The position numbers were made by a program, and so were the translations under genes. From Hankyongella sp964404985 (lineage in GTDB: Bacteria > Pseudomonadota > Alphaproteobacteria > Sphingomonadales > Sphingomonadaceae), in contig CAYOMD010000001.1 in the NCBI GenBank assembly GCA_964404985.1, forward strand, positions 1-64,000: 64,000 nt of DNA. Direction: 5' to 3'. Below, piece by piece: positions 16,899 through 25,762 of this stretch. Under the pieces are notes generated by a model. It saw only the letters and a list, made by a program, of their open reading frames with translations. It did not search any database and was not told the DNA's origin. How positions within the stretch are numbered: the stretch's first letter is position 1; each line of letters begins with the position of its first letter.

Positions 16899-18710
16899 TC
16901 AGACCTTGCCGCCAGTCGCACCGGTCACGTTTTCCCGCAGGATATCGAGTGGGACCGCGCCTGACTTGAGGATGGCATCGTGGAAAGCACGAATGTCGAA
17001 CGTGTCGCCCTGCCGCGCCTTGGCTTCGCTGCGCAGTTTCATGATCTCCAGCTTGCCGACCAGATAGGCGGTTGCCTGTCCGGGATAGACCACATAGCGT
17101 TCGATCGCCTTCACGATGTCGCCCTCGGGGTTCGGTGTGTTGTCCCTGAGGTACTGGATCGCCTGCTCGCGGGTCCAGCGCTTGTCATGCAGGCCGCTGT
17201 CAACCACGAGGCGGCAGGCGCGCCACAGCTCCATCTGCAGGCGCCCGAAGTCGGAATAGGGATCCTGGTAGAACCCCATGTCCTTGCCCAGTTCCTCGGT
17301 GTAGAGGCCCCAGCCTTCCGAATAGGCGGTGAAGCCGCCAAACTTGCGGAACTTCGGTACGTCCTTGAGTTCGGTTGCGATTGCCAGCTGCAGATGGTGC
17401 CCGGGCAGGCCCTCATGGTAGGCGAGTGCTTCCAGCTCAGCCTTTGACATATCTTTCATGTTATAGAGGTTGACATAGTAGACGCCCGGACGTGAGCCAT
17501 CCGGTGCCGGGCGCTGGTAGAAGGCCTTGCCCGCCGATTTCTCGCGGAACGCTTCCACCTGCTTCACCTCCAGCGGTGCATTCGGCAGGGTCCCGAAGAA
17601 ATCCGGAAGCCGGGACCGCATGGTGCCGATCAGCCGGTTGGCTTCTGCCAGATACTCTGTCCGGCCTTGATCCGTGTTCGGATAGTAGAAGCGCGGGTCG
17701 TCACGCATGAACACGAAGAACTCCTGCAGCGAGCCCTTGTAGCCCACCTTGGCCATGATCTTGCGCATTTCCCCGTGGATACGCGCGACTTCACTGAGGC
17801 CGAGATCGTGGATTTGCTTGGCCGTGAGGTCGGTGGTGGTGTGGAATTTCAGCCGCTCGTTGTAGAAGGCCTGGCCGTTCGGGAACTTCCACGCACCATC
17901 GTCGTTCGTGGCCCGCGCTTCCTGCTCGGTCATCAGCGCGATGACCTTGTCATAGGCCGGCTTGACCGAGGCCAGCAGCGCAGCACTGGCATCCGCCACC
18001 AGCTTGTCCTTGTCAGGCTGCGGCAAATCGAGCTTGGCGACCTTGGCCTTGAAGTCCTCCAGCAGGGTCGAGTCCTTGCCCGAGGTATCGAACGGCGCGC
18101 CGGCCAGCAGGTTCTTCGCGTCCGAGACGATGTAGGGATACACCCACTTGGGCGGCAGGATGCCGAGCTTTTCGCGCTCGCGCGCCTCGGTGATGTGCTG
18201 GTCCATGAGTGCAGCAACACCCTGCAGGCGCTTCACATAGGCCTCAGCGTCCGATTTCGAAGTGACGCGGTGAATGTTGATCAGGAAGGCAGGAATGCTG
18301 CTTTGCTCGCCGTTCATCTGGTCAAAGATGTAGCCGTAGCGGCGGTATTGGAACGCCGCCGTGCGGCGCGCCATCATGCTCTCGAAGATGCGGTAGGAGA
18401 GCAGGGCATCGGCATCGAGTTTGCTCTTGTCGAATGTGCGCAACTCCGCCAGGTCCTTCTGGGCGAGTTCGAACTCCTTGATCGCATTGGCATCCGACTC
18501 GTCGTCCCACTTGTCGTAGTCGGTCTTGATGCCAAGATAGCTCTGCGAGACCGGGGACCGCTTGATGTTTTCCTGGTACACGCGCTCGAAGAAGGCGTTC
18601 AGGCGCTGGCTCTCGGTCTGTTCGGCGGCGATGGCGCTGGTGGCAGGCATCAGCACGGCAATTGGAGCGGCAGCCGCAAGCAGGGCGGCGGCGAGGCTTC
18701 TGGTCAGCAT
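16899..18710 (-). CDS. DUF885 family protein, putative zinc peptidase, exported
   Basis: The protein has 603 residues. A signal peptide (about 1-27, ending AIAAEQ) directs it to the periplasm. The DUF885 region covers nearly all the rest and contains the family's metal-binding motif HEGLPGHH (about residue 431), followed by FGGFTAYSEGWGLYTEELG, in which the glutamate is the probable third ligand. DUF885 proteins are zincin-like and thought to be metallopeptidases. The start MLTRSLAAALL has GGGAGA at good spacing; an in-frame ATG 36 bases upstream lacks this. Divergent from the DUF952-pyrD pair. Confidence 0.87.
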   Translation of the reverse strand: MLTRSLAAALLAAAAPIAVLMPATSAIAAEQTESQRLNAFFERVYQENIKRSPVSQSYLGIKTDYDKWDDESDANAIKEFELAQKDLAELRTFDKSKLDADALLSYRIFESMMARRTAAFQYRRYGYIFDQMNGEQSSIPAFLINIHRVTSKSDAEAYVKRLQGVAALMDQHITEAREREKLGILPPKWVYPYIVSDAKNLLAGAPFDTSGKDSTLLEDFKAKVAKLDLPQPDKDKLVADASAALLASVKPAYDKVIALMTEQEARATNDDGAWKFPNGQAFYNERLKFHTTTDLTAKQIHDLGLSEVARIHGEMRKIMAKVGYKGSLQEFFVFMRDDPRFYYPNTDQGRTEYLAEANRLIGTMRSRLPDFFGTLPNAPLEVKQVEAFREKSAGKAFYQRPAPDGSRPGVYYVNLYNMKDMSKAELEALAYHEGLPGHHLQLAIATELKDVPKFRKFGGFTAYSEGWGLYTEELGKDMGFYQDPYSDFGRLQMELWRACRLVVDSGLHDKRWTREQAIQYLRDNTPNPEGDIVKAIERYVVYPGQATAYLVGKLEIMKLRSEAKARQGDTFDIRAFHDAILKSGAVPLDILRENVTGATGGKV

Positions 18711-18810
18711 GGGTGTCTCCCGATCAGTATGATTATTTTCTGGCACGGCAACATTAGCCGCTTACGCGCGCTTGCGAAGGGGGCTTGCCGCACTTTAGGA
18801 ACGGCTCACC

Positions 18811-19152
18811 ATGATCTACAAACTTCTGACCACTGAGCAGTGGGCCACCCTGATGCAGGACGGTGTTTTCGCCGGCTCCCCTGATGACGCCCGGGACGGC
18901 TTCATCCATTTCTCGGCGGTGGACCAGGTGGCAGGCACGCTCGCGAAATACTTCTCTGACGTTGACGGTGTGGTGCTGACCGAGGTTGACCCCGCCGGGT
19001 GCGGGGAGGCCCTGCGCTGGGAGGCATCACGCGGTGGGGCATTGTTTCCGCACCTCTATGCACCACTCGCGAAGGCGCAGGTTGTGCGGCATTGGGCGCT
19101 CGTGCGCGGGGCGGATGGTGCTTACGGCCTTCCGGACGATCTATGCGCCTGA
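18811..19152 (+). CDS. DUF952 family protein
   Basis: The 113-residue protein shows the whole DUF952 signature: IYKLLTTEQWATLMQDGVF near the start, DGFIHFSAVDQVAGTLAKYF in the middle and FPHLYAPLAKAQVV towards the end. The family has an ADP-ribosyltransferase-like fold in structure predictions, but no biochemical role is established. Its last ten bases overlap the start of pyrD, so the two genes are translationally coupled; this pairing is common in sphingomonads. Confidence 0.9.
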   Translation: MIYKLLTTEQWATLMQDGVFAGSPDDARDGFIHFSAVDQVAGTLAKYFSDVDGVVLTEVDPAGCGEALRWEASRGGALFPHLYAPLAKAQVVRHWALVRGADGAYGLPDDLCA

Positions 19153-20192
19153 TCGCCAGCCTGTACCCGCTGCTGCGGCCATTACTGTTCGCGCTCGACC
19201 CCGAGACGGCGCACAGCCTCACCATCCGCGCGCTTACCCTGCTGCCGCATGGCCAGCCGGACGATGACGATCCCCGACTGGCGATCACTGTTTTTGGCCA
19301 GAGTTTCCCCAACCCGCTGGGGTTGGCGGCCGGGTTCGACAAGAACGCGCAAGTCCCGGATGCCATGCTGGGTTTGGGCTTTGGCTTTGTGGAATGCGGC
19401 ACGGTCACGCCGCAGCCGCAGGCGGGCAACCCGAAGCCCCGCATGTTCCGGCTGTTGGATGATCAAGGGGTCATCAACCGGCTCGGCTTCAACAACGCGG
19501 GTCTGGCTGTTGTGGAGACGCGGCTGAAGGCGCGGGCACGCACAGGCATCGTGGGCGGCAATGTTGGCGCCAACAAGGACAGTGCCGACCGCACGGCAGA
19601 CTATGCCGCCGGTGTTGGCGCTCTTGCCCCCCATGTCGACTATCTGACGATCAACATCTCCTCGCCGAACACGCCGGGGCTGCGCGCGCTACAGTCCCGC
19701 GATGCCCTGGCTGAGCTCGTGTCCCGGTGTCGGGCTGCGCGTGGTGACCAGCAGACACCGCTGCTGGTCAAGGTCGCGCCCGACCTCACGCAGGCCGACG
19801 TCGAGGATATCGCCCAGATCGCCCTGGAGGGGAATATTGACGGCCTGATTGTTGCCAATACGACGATCACCCGGCCGGAGGGCTTGCGTGCAGGTGACGG
19901 CTCGCAGTCCGGGGGACTGTCCGGCGCGCCGTTGAAGCCGCTGGCGCTGGAGATGCTGAGGCGGTTCGCGCGGGCAACGGACCGGCGGGTGCCACTGATC
20001 GGTGCAGGCGGTATCGCCTGCGGCGCGGACGTCTATCAGCGGATGCGTGCCGGTGCCTCACTGGTGCAGCTCTATTCGGCGCTGGTCTATGAAGGACCGG
20101 GGCTTGCCCGGCAGATCAAGCGCGACCTTCTGGCCTTGCTGGAGCGGGACGGCGTCACCCGGCTGCAGGAGATCGTCGGCGCGGACCTTTAG
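19143..20192 (+). CDS. pyrD: Dihydroorotate dehydrogenase, quinone-dependent (class 2)
   Basis: The 349-residue enzyme oxidises dihydroorotate to orotate in pyrimidine synthesis, passing electrons to the quinone pool at the inner membrane. Class 2 is shown by the N-terminal amphipathic stretch (LIASLYPLLRPLLFALDPE), the catalytic-serine segment NISSPNTPGLR, LVKVAPDL, GLIVANTTITRP and the FMN phosphate site IGAGGIACGADVY with LVQLYSALVYEGP. The ATG at 19143 gives the normal class-2 N-terminus; a longer open frame upstream is out of character. It overlaps DUF952. Confidence 0.96.
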   Translation: MRLIASLYPLLRPLLFALDPETAHSLTIRALTLLPHGQPDDDDPRLAITVFGQSFPNPLGLAAGFDKNAQVPDAMLGLGFGFVECGTVTPQPQAGNPKPRMFRLLDDQGVINRLGFNNAGLAVVETRLKARARTGIVGGNVGANKDSADRTADYAAGVGALAPHVDYLTINISSPNTPGLRALQSRDALAELVSRCRAARGDQQTPLLVKVAPDLTQADVEDIAQIALEGNIDGLIVANTTITRPEGLRAGDGSQSGGLSGAPLKPLALEMLRRFARATDRRVPLIGAGGIACGADVYQRMRAGASLVQLYSALVYEGPGLARQIKRDLLALLERDGVTRLQEIVGADL

Positions 20193-20207
20193 GTCCCAGG
20201 CTCCCCC

Positions 20208-20262
20208 TTCGTCAGGCTCAGGGTGAGCGGATTTTCAAACTGCCTGGCACCGGGGTTGCTGG
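20208..20262. repeat. Short intergenic repeat remnant
   Basis: The stretch contains CGTCAGGCTCAGGGTGAGC followed by GAGCGGATTTTCAA. The same 14-base string GAGCGGATTTTCAA occurs at about 47391-47404 after amiC, again with a CTGAGC-type palindrome upstream. Probably decayed copies of one intergenic element. Confidence 0.45.
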
Positions 20263-20313
20263 ACGTGCCGGGTCGGCTACAGTAGCGCACCACCCAATCG
20301 ACAGGACATCCGC

Positions 20314-22068
20314 GTGGCCCGCCCCAAAATCCCCACCATACTCATAGCCTGTGCCTTGCTCGCAGGTGCCCCTGCGCAGGCGCAGGTCGAGCCGACTGAA
20401 GCCAAGTCCAGCCGGGCACTCACACTGGCGCAGGCCAAGAGTTACATGGCGGCGGCGGCGCATCCGCTGGCGGCAGAGGCCGGGCGCGCGATTTTGGCCA
20501 AGGGCGGGTCCGCGGCGGACGCTGCGATCGCCATGCAATTGGTGCTGTCTCTGGTCGAGCCGCAATCCTCAGGCGTCAGCGGTGGCGGGTTCGCAGTGGT
20601 CTATGACGCGGCAACCGGCAAGACCAGCAGCATCGACGGCCGCGAGACTGCACCGGCCGCCGCAACCCCGACGCTGTTTCTCAACCCGGACGGGACGACG
20701 GCTCCCATCCGCGAGGCGATCCAGGGCGGCCGGGCGGTCGGGACCCCGGGCATGTTCCGCCTGATGGAACTGCTGCACCGCAAATACGGCACGCTGCCTT
20801 GGGCCAGGCTGTTCGCGCCGGCGATCCGGCATGCGGAACAAGGGTTTTCCGTTACACCGCGTTTCAACCTGATGACAAACCAGGCCAAGGGCCTGCTTGC
20901 CCGCTATCCAGAGGCGCGTGCCTACTTTCTTGATGCCAATGGCGAGCCCTGGCCGGTCGGTCATGTGTTGAAAAACCCGGATTACGCAAAGCTGCTGCGC
21001 CGGGTCGCGAGGCATGGGGCAGAGGCCTATTACACCGGCGAGACTGCGCGCAAGATTGCCAATGCCGTACAGTCCAGCCTGCACTTTCCCGGTGGGCTGA
21101 GTGTTGCGGACCTGAAGGCCTACCGCGCGATCGAACGACCGGCACTGTGTGGTCAGTACCGCCAGTATAAGGTCTGCAGCATGGCACCGCCCTCGTCCGG
21201 CGCGACCACCTTGCTTGCGACCCTCGCACTGCTGGAGCCTTATGATTTGCAGGCGCTTGGGCCACAATCGCCCAAGGCCATCCACCTGATCGCGCGCGCG
21301 CAGGCCGTTTCGTTTACAGACCGGGAGGCCTATGTCGCCGACCCGGCGTTTATCGATGTGCCGACCAGCGGCCTGATCGATCGGGGGTATCTGGCGACCC
21401 GCGCGGGGCTCATCGACCCCGAGCGCGCAACGCCACTGCCCACAGCGGGGACACCGACGGGCGTGGGCAAGAGCGCCTGGGTACAAGATCCCGGCCATTT
21501 GCTCCCTTCCACCAGCCACTTCGTCGCACTGGATGCCAAGGGCAATGTGGTGAGCGTCACCGGCACGGTACAGGCCCCGTTTGGTTCGTTCCTGCTGGTC
21601 GACGGTGCGATCCTGAATAATGAAATGACCGATTTTGCCTTTCAGCCGGTGGCGAACGGCAAGCCAGTCGCCAACCGGGTGGAGCCGGGCAAGCGCCCCC
21701 GCAGCTCGATGTCGCCGACCCTGGTGTTCAACCCGGATGGCAGCCTGAAACTGGCGCTCGGGTCAGCCGGCGGCAGCCGGATCATCAGCCATGTGCTGAA
21801 AACTCTGGTAGCGAGACTCGATTGGGGCTTGGATATCCAGCGTGCAATCGATTATCCTAATTTCTTCCTCGGTCCCCAGGGTCTGGAGATCGAGGGTGGC
21901 AGTGCGCTGGACGCGATGAAACCAGCCCTGACCGCCTTGGGGTATACGGTCGTCGAACGGCAGAGCGTTTCCGGGCTGCAGGGCCTGGAGCTTGTCCGGC
22001 ACGATGGCACAACCCATATCGAAGGGGGGGCTGACCCCCGACGCGAAGGAGTAGCTGTTGGCGACTAG
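20314..22068 (+). CDS. ggt: Gamma-glutamyltransferase
   Basis: The 584-residue protein starts at GTG with a signal peptide (ending AQAQ) and is a periplasmic Ntn hydrolase. It is made as a proenzyme and cleaves itself before a threonine. The nucleophile is Thr400 in STSHFVALDAKGNVVSVT. Other family marks are GGSAADAAIAMQLVLSLVEPQSSG (substrate pocket), LNNEMTDFAF, RPRSSMSPTLVF and LGSAGGSRI (oxyanion region). It transfers or hydrolyses gamma-glutamyl groups such as glutathione. Its stop overlaps the TTG start of the acyl-CoA ligase by 11 bases. Confidence 0.93.
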   Translation: MARPKIPTILIACALLAGAPAQAQVEPTEAKSSRALTLAQAKSYMAAAAHPLAAEAGRAILAKGGSAADAAIAMQLVLSLVEPQSSGVSGGGFAVVYDAATGKTSSIDGRETAPAAATPTLFLNPDGTTAPIREAIQGGRAVGTPGMFRLMELLHRKYGTLPWARLFAPAIRHAEQGFSVTPRFNLMTNQAKGLLARYPEARAYFLDANGEPWPVGHVLKNPDYAKLLRRVARHGAEAYYTGETARKIANAVQSSLHFPGGLSVADLKAYRAIERPALCGQYRQYKVCSMAPPSSGATTLLATLALLEPYDLQALGPQSPKAIHLIARAQAVSFTDREAYVADPAFIDVPTSGLIDRGYLATRAGLIDPERATPLPTAGTPTGVGKSAWVQDPGHLLPSTSHFVALDAKGNVVSVTGTVQAPFGSFLLVDGAILNNEMTDFAFQPVANGKPVANRVEPGKRPRSSMSPTLVFNPDGSLKLALGSAGGSRIISHVLKTLVARLDWGLDIQRAIDYPNFFLGPQGLEIEGGSALDAMKPALTALGYTVVERQSVSGLQGLELVRHDGTTHIEGGADPRREGVAVGD

Positions 22069-23893
22069 GCTCGCAGTCGTCCGATCGGACGAAAACCCGG
22101 ACATCCAGCCGCATGACCGCTGGAATACAGTGGTGGAGATGTTCTTCGACCAGGCAGCCCGTTACGGCGAGCGGCCGTTTCTGAGCGCCAAGCAGGATGA
22201 GGCCTGGACCCCGATCACTTGGGCGGCAGCAGCCAGAATGGTCGCAAAGCTGGCGGGCGCGCTGCGCGCCATCGGCCTCAAGCCCGGCGACCGGGTCATG
22301 CTGGTCAGCGAGAACCGGCCGGAATGGTGCCTGACCGACCTTGCCATCATGGCGGCCGGCGGCATCACGACACCGGCCTACATAACCAATACAGTTGGCG
22401 ACCACCAGCATATCCTCAGCAATTCCGGTGCCTGTTTTGCGGTCGTGTCGTCGCCCAAGCTGGCGCAGACCCTGCTGCCGGCGGCCTATCAGTCCGCCAC
22501 CTGCCGGACTGTGATCGGCATCGAGCCCCTGAAGCGTGCGCAGGCCAGCGTCGTCGACATTCTCGACTGGCAGACGCTCATCGACGACAGCACAACCACG
22601 GTCGAGGACGTTCTGAGCTGGCAGACTGCCGGACGGGATGACACCGCCTGCCTGATCTATACCTCCGGCACGGGCGGCGCATCGCGCGGCGTCATGCATC
22701 ATCATGGCGCACTGCTCCACAATGTGCGCGGCGGGATCGATGTGATCCGGAACGAGTTTCCCCAGGTGCCGGATACGTTCCTGTCATTCCTGCCGCTCAG
22801 CCACGCTTATGAGCACACCATGGGCCAGTTCTTTGCGATCGGTCTGGGTGCGCAGACCTGCTATGCCGAGAGCCTGGACAAGCTGATGACCAACATCGGC
22901 GACGTGAAGCCGACCGTGGTGATCGTGGTGCCGCGCCTGTTCGAGGTGATGCGCCAGAAGATCGAACGGCAGGTCGAGAAGGCACCGTGGCTGCGCCGCC
23001 AGCTCTTCGCGCTGACCCTCTATCTCGGGCGCGAGCGCCGGGCACGCCAACTTGGCTGGATTGAGGGCTATCTGGACCGCCTGATGGAAAAGCTGGTGCG
23101 CGCCAAGATGCGGGACCGGTTCGGCGGGCGGCTGAAGGCGCTGGTGTCCGGCGGCGCGCCGCTCAACCCGGAAGTCGGCCAGTTCTTCGACTCACTCGGG
23201 CTGACACTGATGCAGGGCTACGGCATGACCGAGGCGGCACCCCTGGTTGCGGTCAACCGGCCATCGCGGGGGCTGCGCATGAACTCGGTCGGCCCGGCGG
23301 TCAAGGACACGCAGGTGAAAATCGCCGAAGATGGGGAAATCCTGGTGCGCGGCGCACTGGTGACGCACGGCTACTGGAATAACCCGGAAGAGACCGCGCG
23401 GGTGATCCGCGACGGCTGGCTGCACACGGGCGACATCGGCCGGATTGACCCGGATGGGCATATCGTCATCACGGATCGCAAGAAGGATCTGATCGTCAAC
23501 GACAAGGGCGACAATGTCTCGCCGCAGCGGGTCGAGGGCATGCTGACCCTGGAGCCGGAAATCCTGCAGGCCATGGTCTATGGCGACAGGAGGCCCTATC
23601 TCGTCGGGCTGGTGGTGCCGAACCCGGACTGGACGCAGGAGTGGACGGCCGCGCGCGGCCTCGCCAACGATGCGCGCACGCTGGTGCAGAACCCGGAGTT
23701 CCACAAAGCGCTGCAGGCAGCGGTTGACCGTGTCAATGGGCGCCTGAGCGTGATCGAGCGGGTCCGTCGGATCGCGATTGCCGATTCTGCGTTTTCGGTC
23801 GAGAACAGCCAGATGACGCCGACGCTGAAAGTACGCCGGCACATCCTGCGTCAAACCTATGGTGACCGGCTGGAAAAGCTTTACGGGGGCTAG
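22058..23893 (+). CDS. AMP-binding long-chain fatty acid-CoA ligase
   Basis: The 611-residue adenylate-forming enzyme activates long-chain fatty acids to acyl-CoA. The phosphate-binding loop is YTSGTGGASRGV (from 201), slightly off the usual TSGTTGxPKG. GYGMTEAAPLV, HTGDIGRIDPDGHIVITDRKKDLIV and a late catalytic-lysine region (MTPTLKVRRH) follow. Architecture fits FadD15/ACSBG-type ligases. The start is TTG at 22058, backed by AAGGAG six bases upstream; it lies inside the 3' end of ggt. The two genes have no obvious metabolic link. Confidence 0.9.
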   Translation: MATRLAVVRSDENPDIQPHDRWNTVVEMFFDQAARYGERPFLSAKQDEAWTPITWAAAARMVAKLAGALRAIGLKPGDRVMLVSENRPEWCLTDLAIMAAGGITTPAYITNTVGDHQHILSNSGACFAVVSSPKLAQTLLPAAYQSATCRTVIGIEPLKRAQASVVDILDWQTLIDDSTTTVEDVLSWQTAGRDDTACLIYTSGTGGASRGVMHHHGALLHNVRGGIDVIRNEFPQVPDTFLSFLPLSHAYEHTMGQFFAIGLGAQTCYAESLDKLMTNIGDVKPTVVIVVPRLFEVMRQKIERQVEKAPWLRRQLFALTLYLGRERRARQLGWIEGYLDRLMEKLVRAKMRDRFGGRLKALVSGGAPLNPEVGQFFDSLGLTLMQGYGMTEAAPLVAVNRPSRGLRMNSVGPAVKDTQVKIAEDGEILVRGALVTHGYWNNPEETARVIRDGWLHTGDIGRIDPDGHIVITDRKKDLIVNDKGDNVSPQRVEGMLTLEPEILQAMVYGDRRPYLVGLVVPNPDWTQEWTAARGLANDARTLVQNPEFHKALQAAVDRVNGRLSVIERVRRIAIADSAFSVENSQMTPTLKVRRHILRQTYGDRLEKLYGG

Positions 23894-23937
23894 TCTCCGG
23901 GGACTTCAGTCCAAAGCATATTGATCGTGACTCATGC

Positions 23938-24033
23938 CGTCATTCCGGCGAAAGCCGGAATCCAGGAACACAACCATTTCATAATACTGGGAGAACGCAG
24001 TGTTCGTGGACCCCGGCTTTCGCCGGGGTGACG
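23938..24033. repeat. Paired palindromic repeat (copy D)
   Basis: The left arm has CGTCATTCCGGCGAAAGCCGGAATCC and the right arm CCCCGGCTTTCGCCGGGGTGACG, each a hairpin with a GAAA or TTTC loop and together an inverted repeat ending CGTCA / TGACG. This is the common sphingomonad intergenic palindrome. It lies between two convergent genes and may end transcripts from both sides. Confidence 0.7.
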
Positions 24034-24068
24034 ATGTTTATATGAGTTTCCATCAATGCACCTTTGTA

Positions 24069-24785
24069 TCAGTCCTTGATGTAGAAATCGACCGTCGTGA
24101 CGACGCGCAGGCGCTGCTCCGGCGCGCGCTCGGCGGACCCTTGGTCGCCACTGCGCGGCAGAATTTCGAAATAGCCCTGGGTCGCGCGGCGAATCCCGCC
24201 GATGCGGCTGTTGGAGTCGGTGGCGAATTGCGTGGCGGCCTCCCGGGCGTTGCGCGTCGCCGCGCCGATCATCGCCGGTTTTTCCGCATTCAGTGCCGTG
24301 TAGGTGAAGCGGGCGTCATTGTCACCGGCTTGCAGCACGACCCCGCGCCGGACCAGTTCAGCCTTGGCGGCGATTGCCTTGCGCAGGGCATCCACCTTGT
24401 CGGTCCGCACCTCCAGCGTCTGGTTGATGTTGAACCGGGTGCCGCTTTGGCCCATGCGATCATCGCCCCACGTCGCCCGGTCCTCGACCCGAACATCGGC
24501 TATCGTGACAGCGCTTGCCGGAAAGCCCTGCTCGGTCAAAAATGTGCGGATCGTGCTGGTATCCTGGGATATGCGGGCTTGCGCGTCTGCCAGCGTGGGG
24601 CCGACCGCCAGATGTCGGATGGTCCAGCCGCCGACATTGGCCGTGATGTCTTTCTCGGCCAGCCCGCGCACGGTTACGAAGCGGTCTCCGGCCCGAGCTG
24701 CCAGCAGACCTTGCCCGATGAACCAGCCGCAGACGCCGAACCCGAGCGCCATCAATGCGGCAGCGACAAGCGTACGATCTGACAT
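24069..24785 (-). CDS. SIMPL domain-containing protein
   Basis: The 238-residue protein has an N-terminal membrane or signal segment (about 4-28) followed by a SIMPL (DUF541) domain: FVTVRGLAEKDITANVGGW, then FLTEQGFPASAVTIADVRVED and the closing RLRVVTTVDFYI. Proteins of this family are periplasmic or surface-attached oligomers of poorly known function; some bind signalling partners. The start is set at MSDRTLVAAALM; upstream codons are open but not family-like. It is divergent from the Usp gene across about 100 bases. Confidence 0.85.
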   Translation of the reverse strand: MSDRTLVAAALMALGFGVCGWFIGQGLLAARAGDRFVTVRGLAEKDITANVGGWTIRHLAVGPTLADAQARISQDTSTIRTFLTEQGFPASAVTIADVRVEDRATWGDDRMGQSGTRFNINQTLEVRTDKVDALRKAIAAKAELVRRGVVLQAGDNDARFTYTALNAEKPAMIGAATRNAREAATQFATDSNSRIGGIRRATQGYFEILPRSGDQGSAERAPEQRLRVVTTVDFYIKD

Positions 24786-24889
24786 GATTTTCCCCGATGA
24801 TGCATGGAATCGGTCCGGGTTTGATCCAGAGCAATTCGACACAGACAAACTGCGATACTCTTAATAGCATCATGCGGGAGGAGACGCAC

Positions 24890-25717
24890 ATGTTCAAGGA
24901 TATCCAAGTCTTTATAGACAGCAGGGGTGTCGAGGATCCGGCGCTGTCCGCAGCGATCAGCCTTGCGGCCGGCCACCTGACCATCAAGGCGCTTGGGGCG
25001 GTGCCCTTCTATGAGGAATATTTCCTCGGCGCGATGATGCACGAGGCCTATAAGGATCAGCACAAGGTCACGCAAGCCAATGCTAGCGCACGTGCGGACG
25101 CCGCCAGTGCCCTGGCACGGCGCGAGTGCAGCTCAGTGGAAGCCGCCCCCCTTGTGGCGGATATCGACCTGCTGCCCATGGATGTGGCAGTCCACGGACG
25201 CTACACCGATCTCAACGTCATCAGCGCCCGCAGCAGTTTTTCTGATCCAAGGCTCTGGGACCGGCTGATGACGACCCTGGTGTTCGATACCGGCCGCCCT
25301 GTGCTGGTGGCACCGGCCAGGGTCACTCTGCCGCCCAAGCGCGTTGCGATCGGCTGGAATGCGTCTGCCCAGGCGATACGGGCCGTCCACGACGCGATGC
25401 CATTACTGGCGGGGGCCGAGCAGGTTGATGTGGTGCTGGTGGACCCGGAGCCGACAGATCAGGGCCACGGGGCCGAGCCGGGCGTAGATATTGCCCGGCA
25501 CCTGGCCCGGCAGGGCTTGGCGAATATCGTGGTCCAGCGGGTGGCGTCTGGCGGCCATTCGGTGGCACAGACCCTGCTGCGCACGGCGGTTGACCAGTCT
25601 GCAGACTTGATCGTCATGGGCGCGTACGGCCATTCCCGCGTCTGGGAGGTCATCCTCGGCGGTGCCACCAGAGACATGCTCGCCGATCCGAAAATCCCGA
25701 TCTTCTTGGCGCATTAG
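24890..25717 (+). CDS. Universal stress protein family protein
   Basis: The 275-residue protein holds two Usp-like halves. The second carries the nucleotide-phosphate motif GAYGHSRVWEVILGGATRDML, the conserved end of ATP-binding Usp domains; the first half (about 1-140) is divergent and lacks it. Tandem Usp proteins of this size respond to starvation, oxygen or redox stress. The ATG is preceded by a very good GGGAGGAG box, which excludes the longer upstream reading frame. Confidence 0.85.
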   Translation: MFKDIQVFIDSRGVEDPALSAAISLAAGHLTIKALGAVPFYEEYFLGAMMHEAYKDQHKVTQANASARADAASALARRECSSVEAAPLVADIDLLPMDVAVHGRYTDLNVISARSSFSDPRLWDRLMTTLVFDTGRPVLVAPARVTLPPKRVAIGWNASAQAIRAVHDAMPLLAGAEQVDVVLVDPEPTDQGHGAEPGVDIARHLARQGLANIVVQRVASGGHSVAQTLLRTAVDQSADLIVMGAYGHSRVWEVILGGATRDMLADPKIPIFLAH

Positions 25718-25762
25718 ATTTAGGGCCTGATCGGCCGCGTGTTGAACATCTGATCGTTGTGC

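Noticed and set aside
17667..18836. Open frame of about 390 codons opposite the DUF885 gene
   Set aside because: Antisense to a clearly recognised protein family and without any motif of its own.
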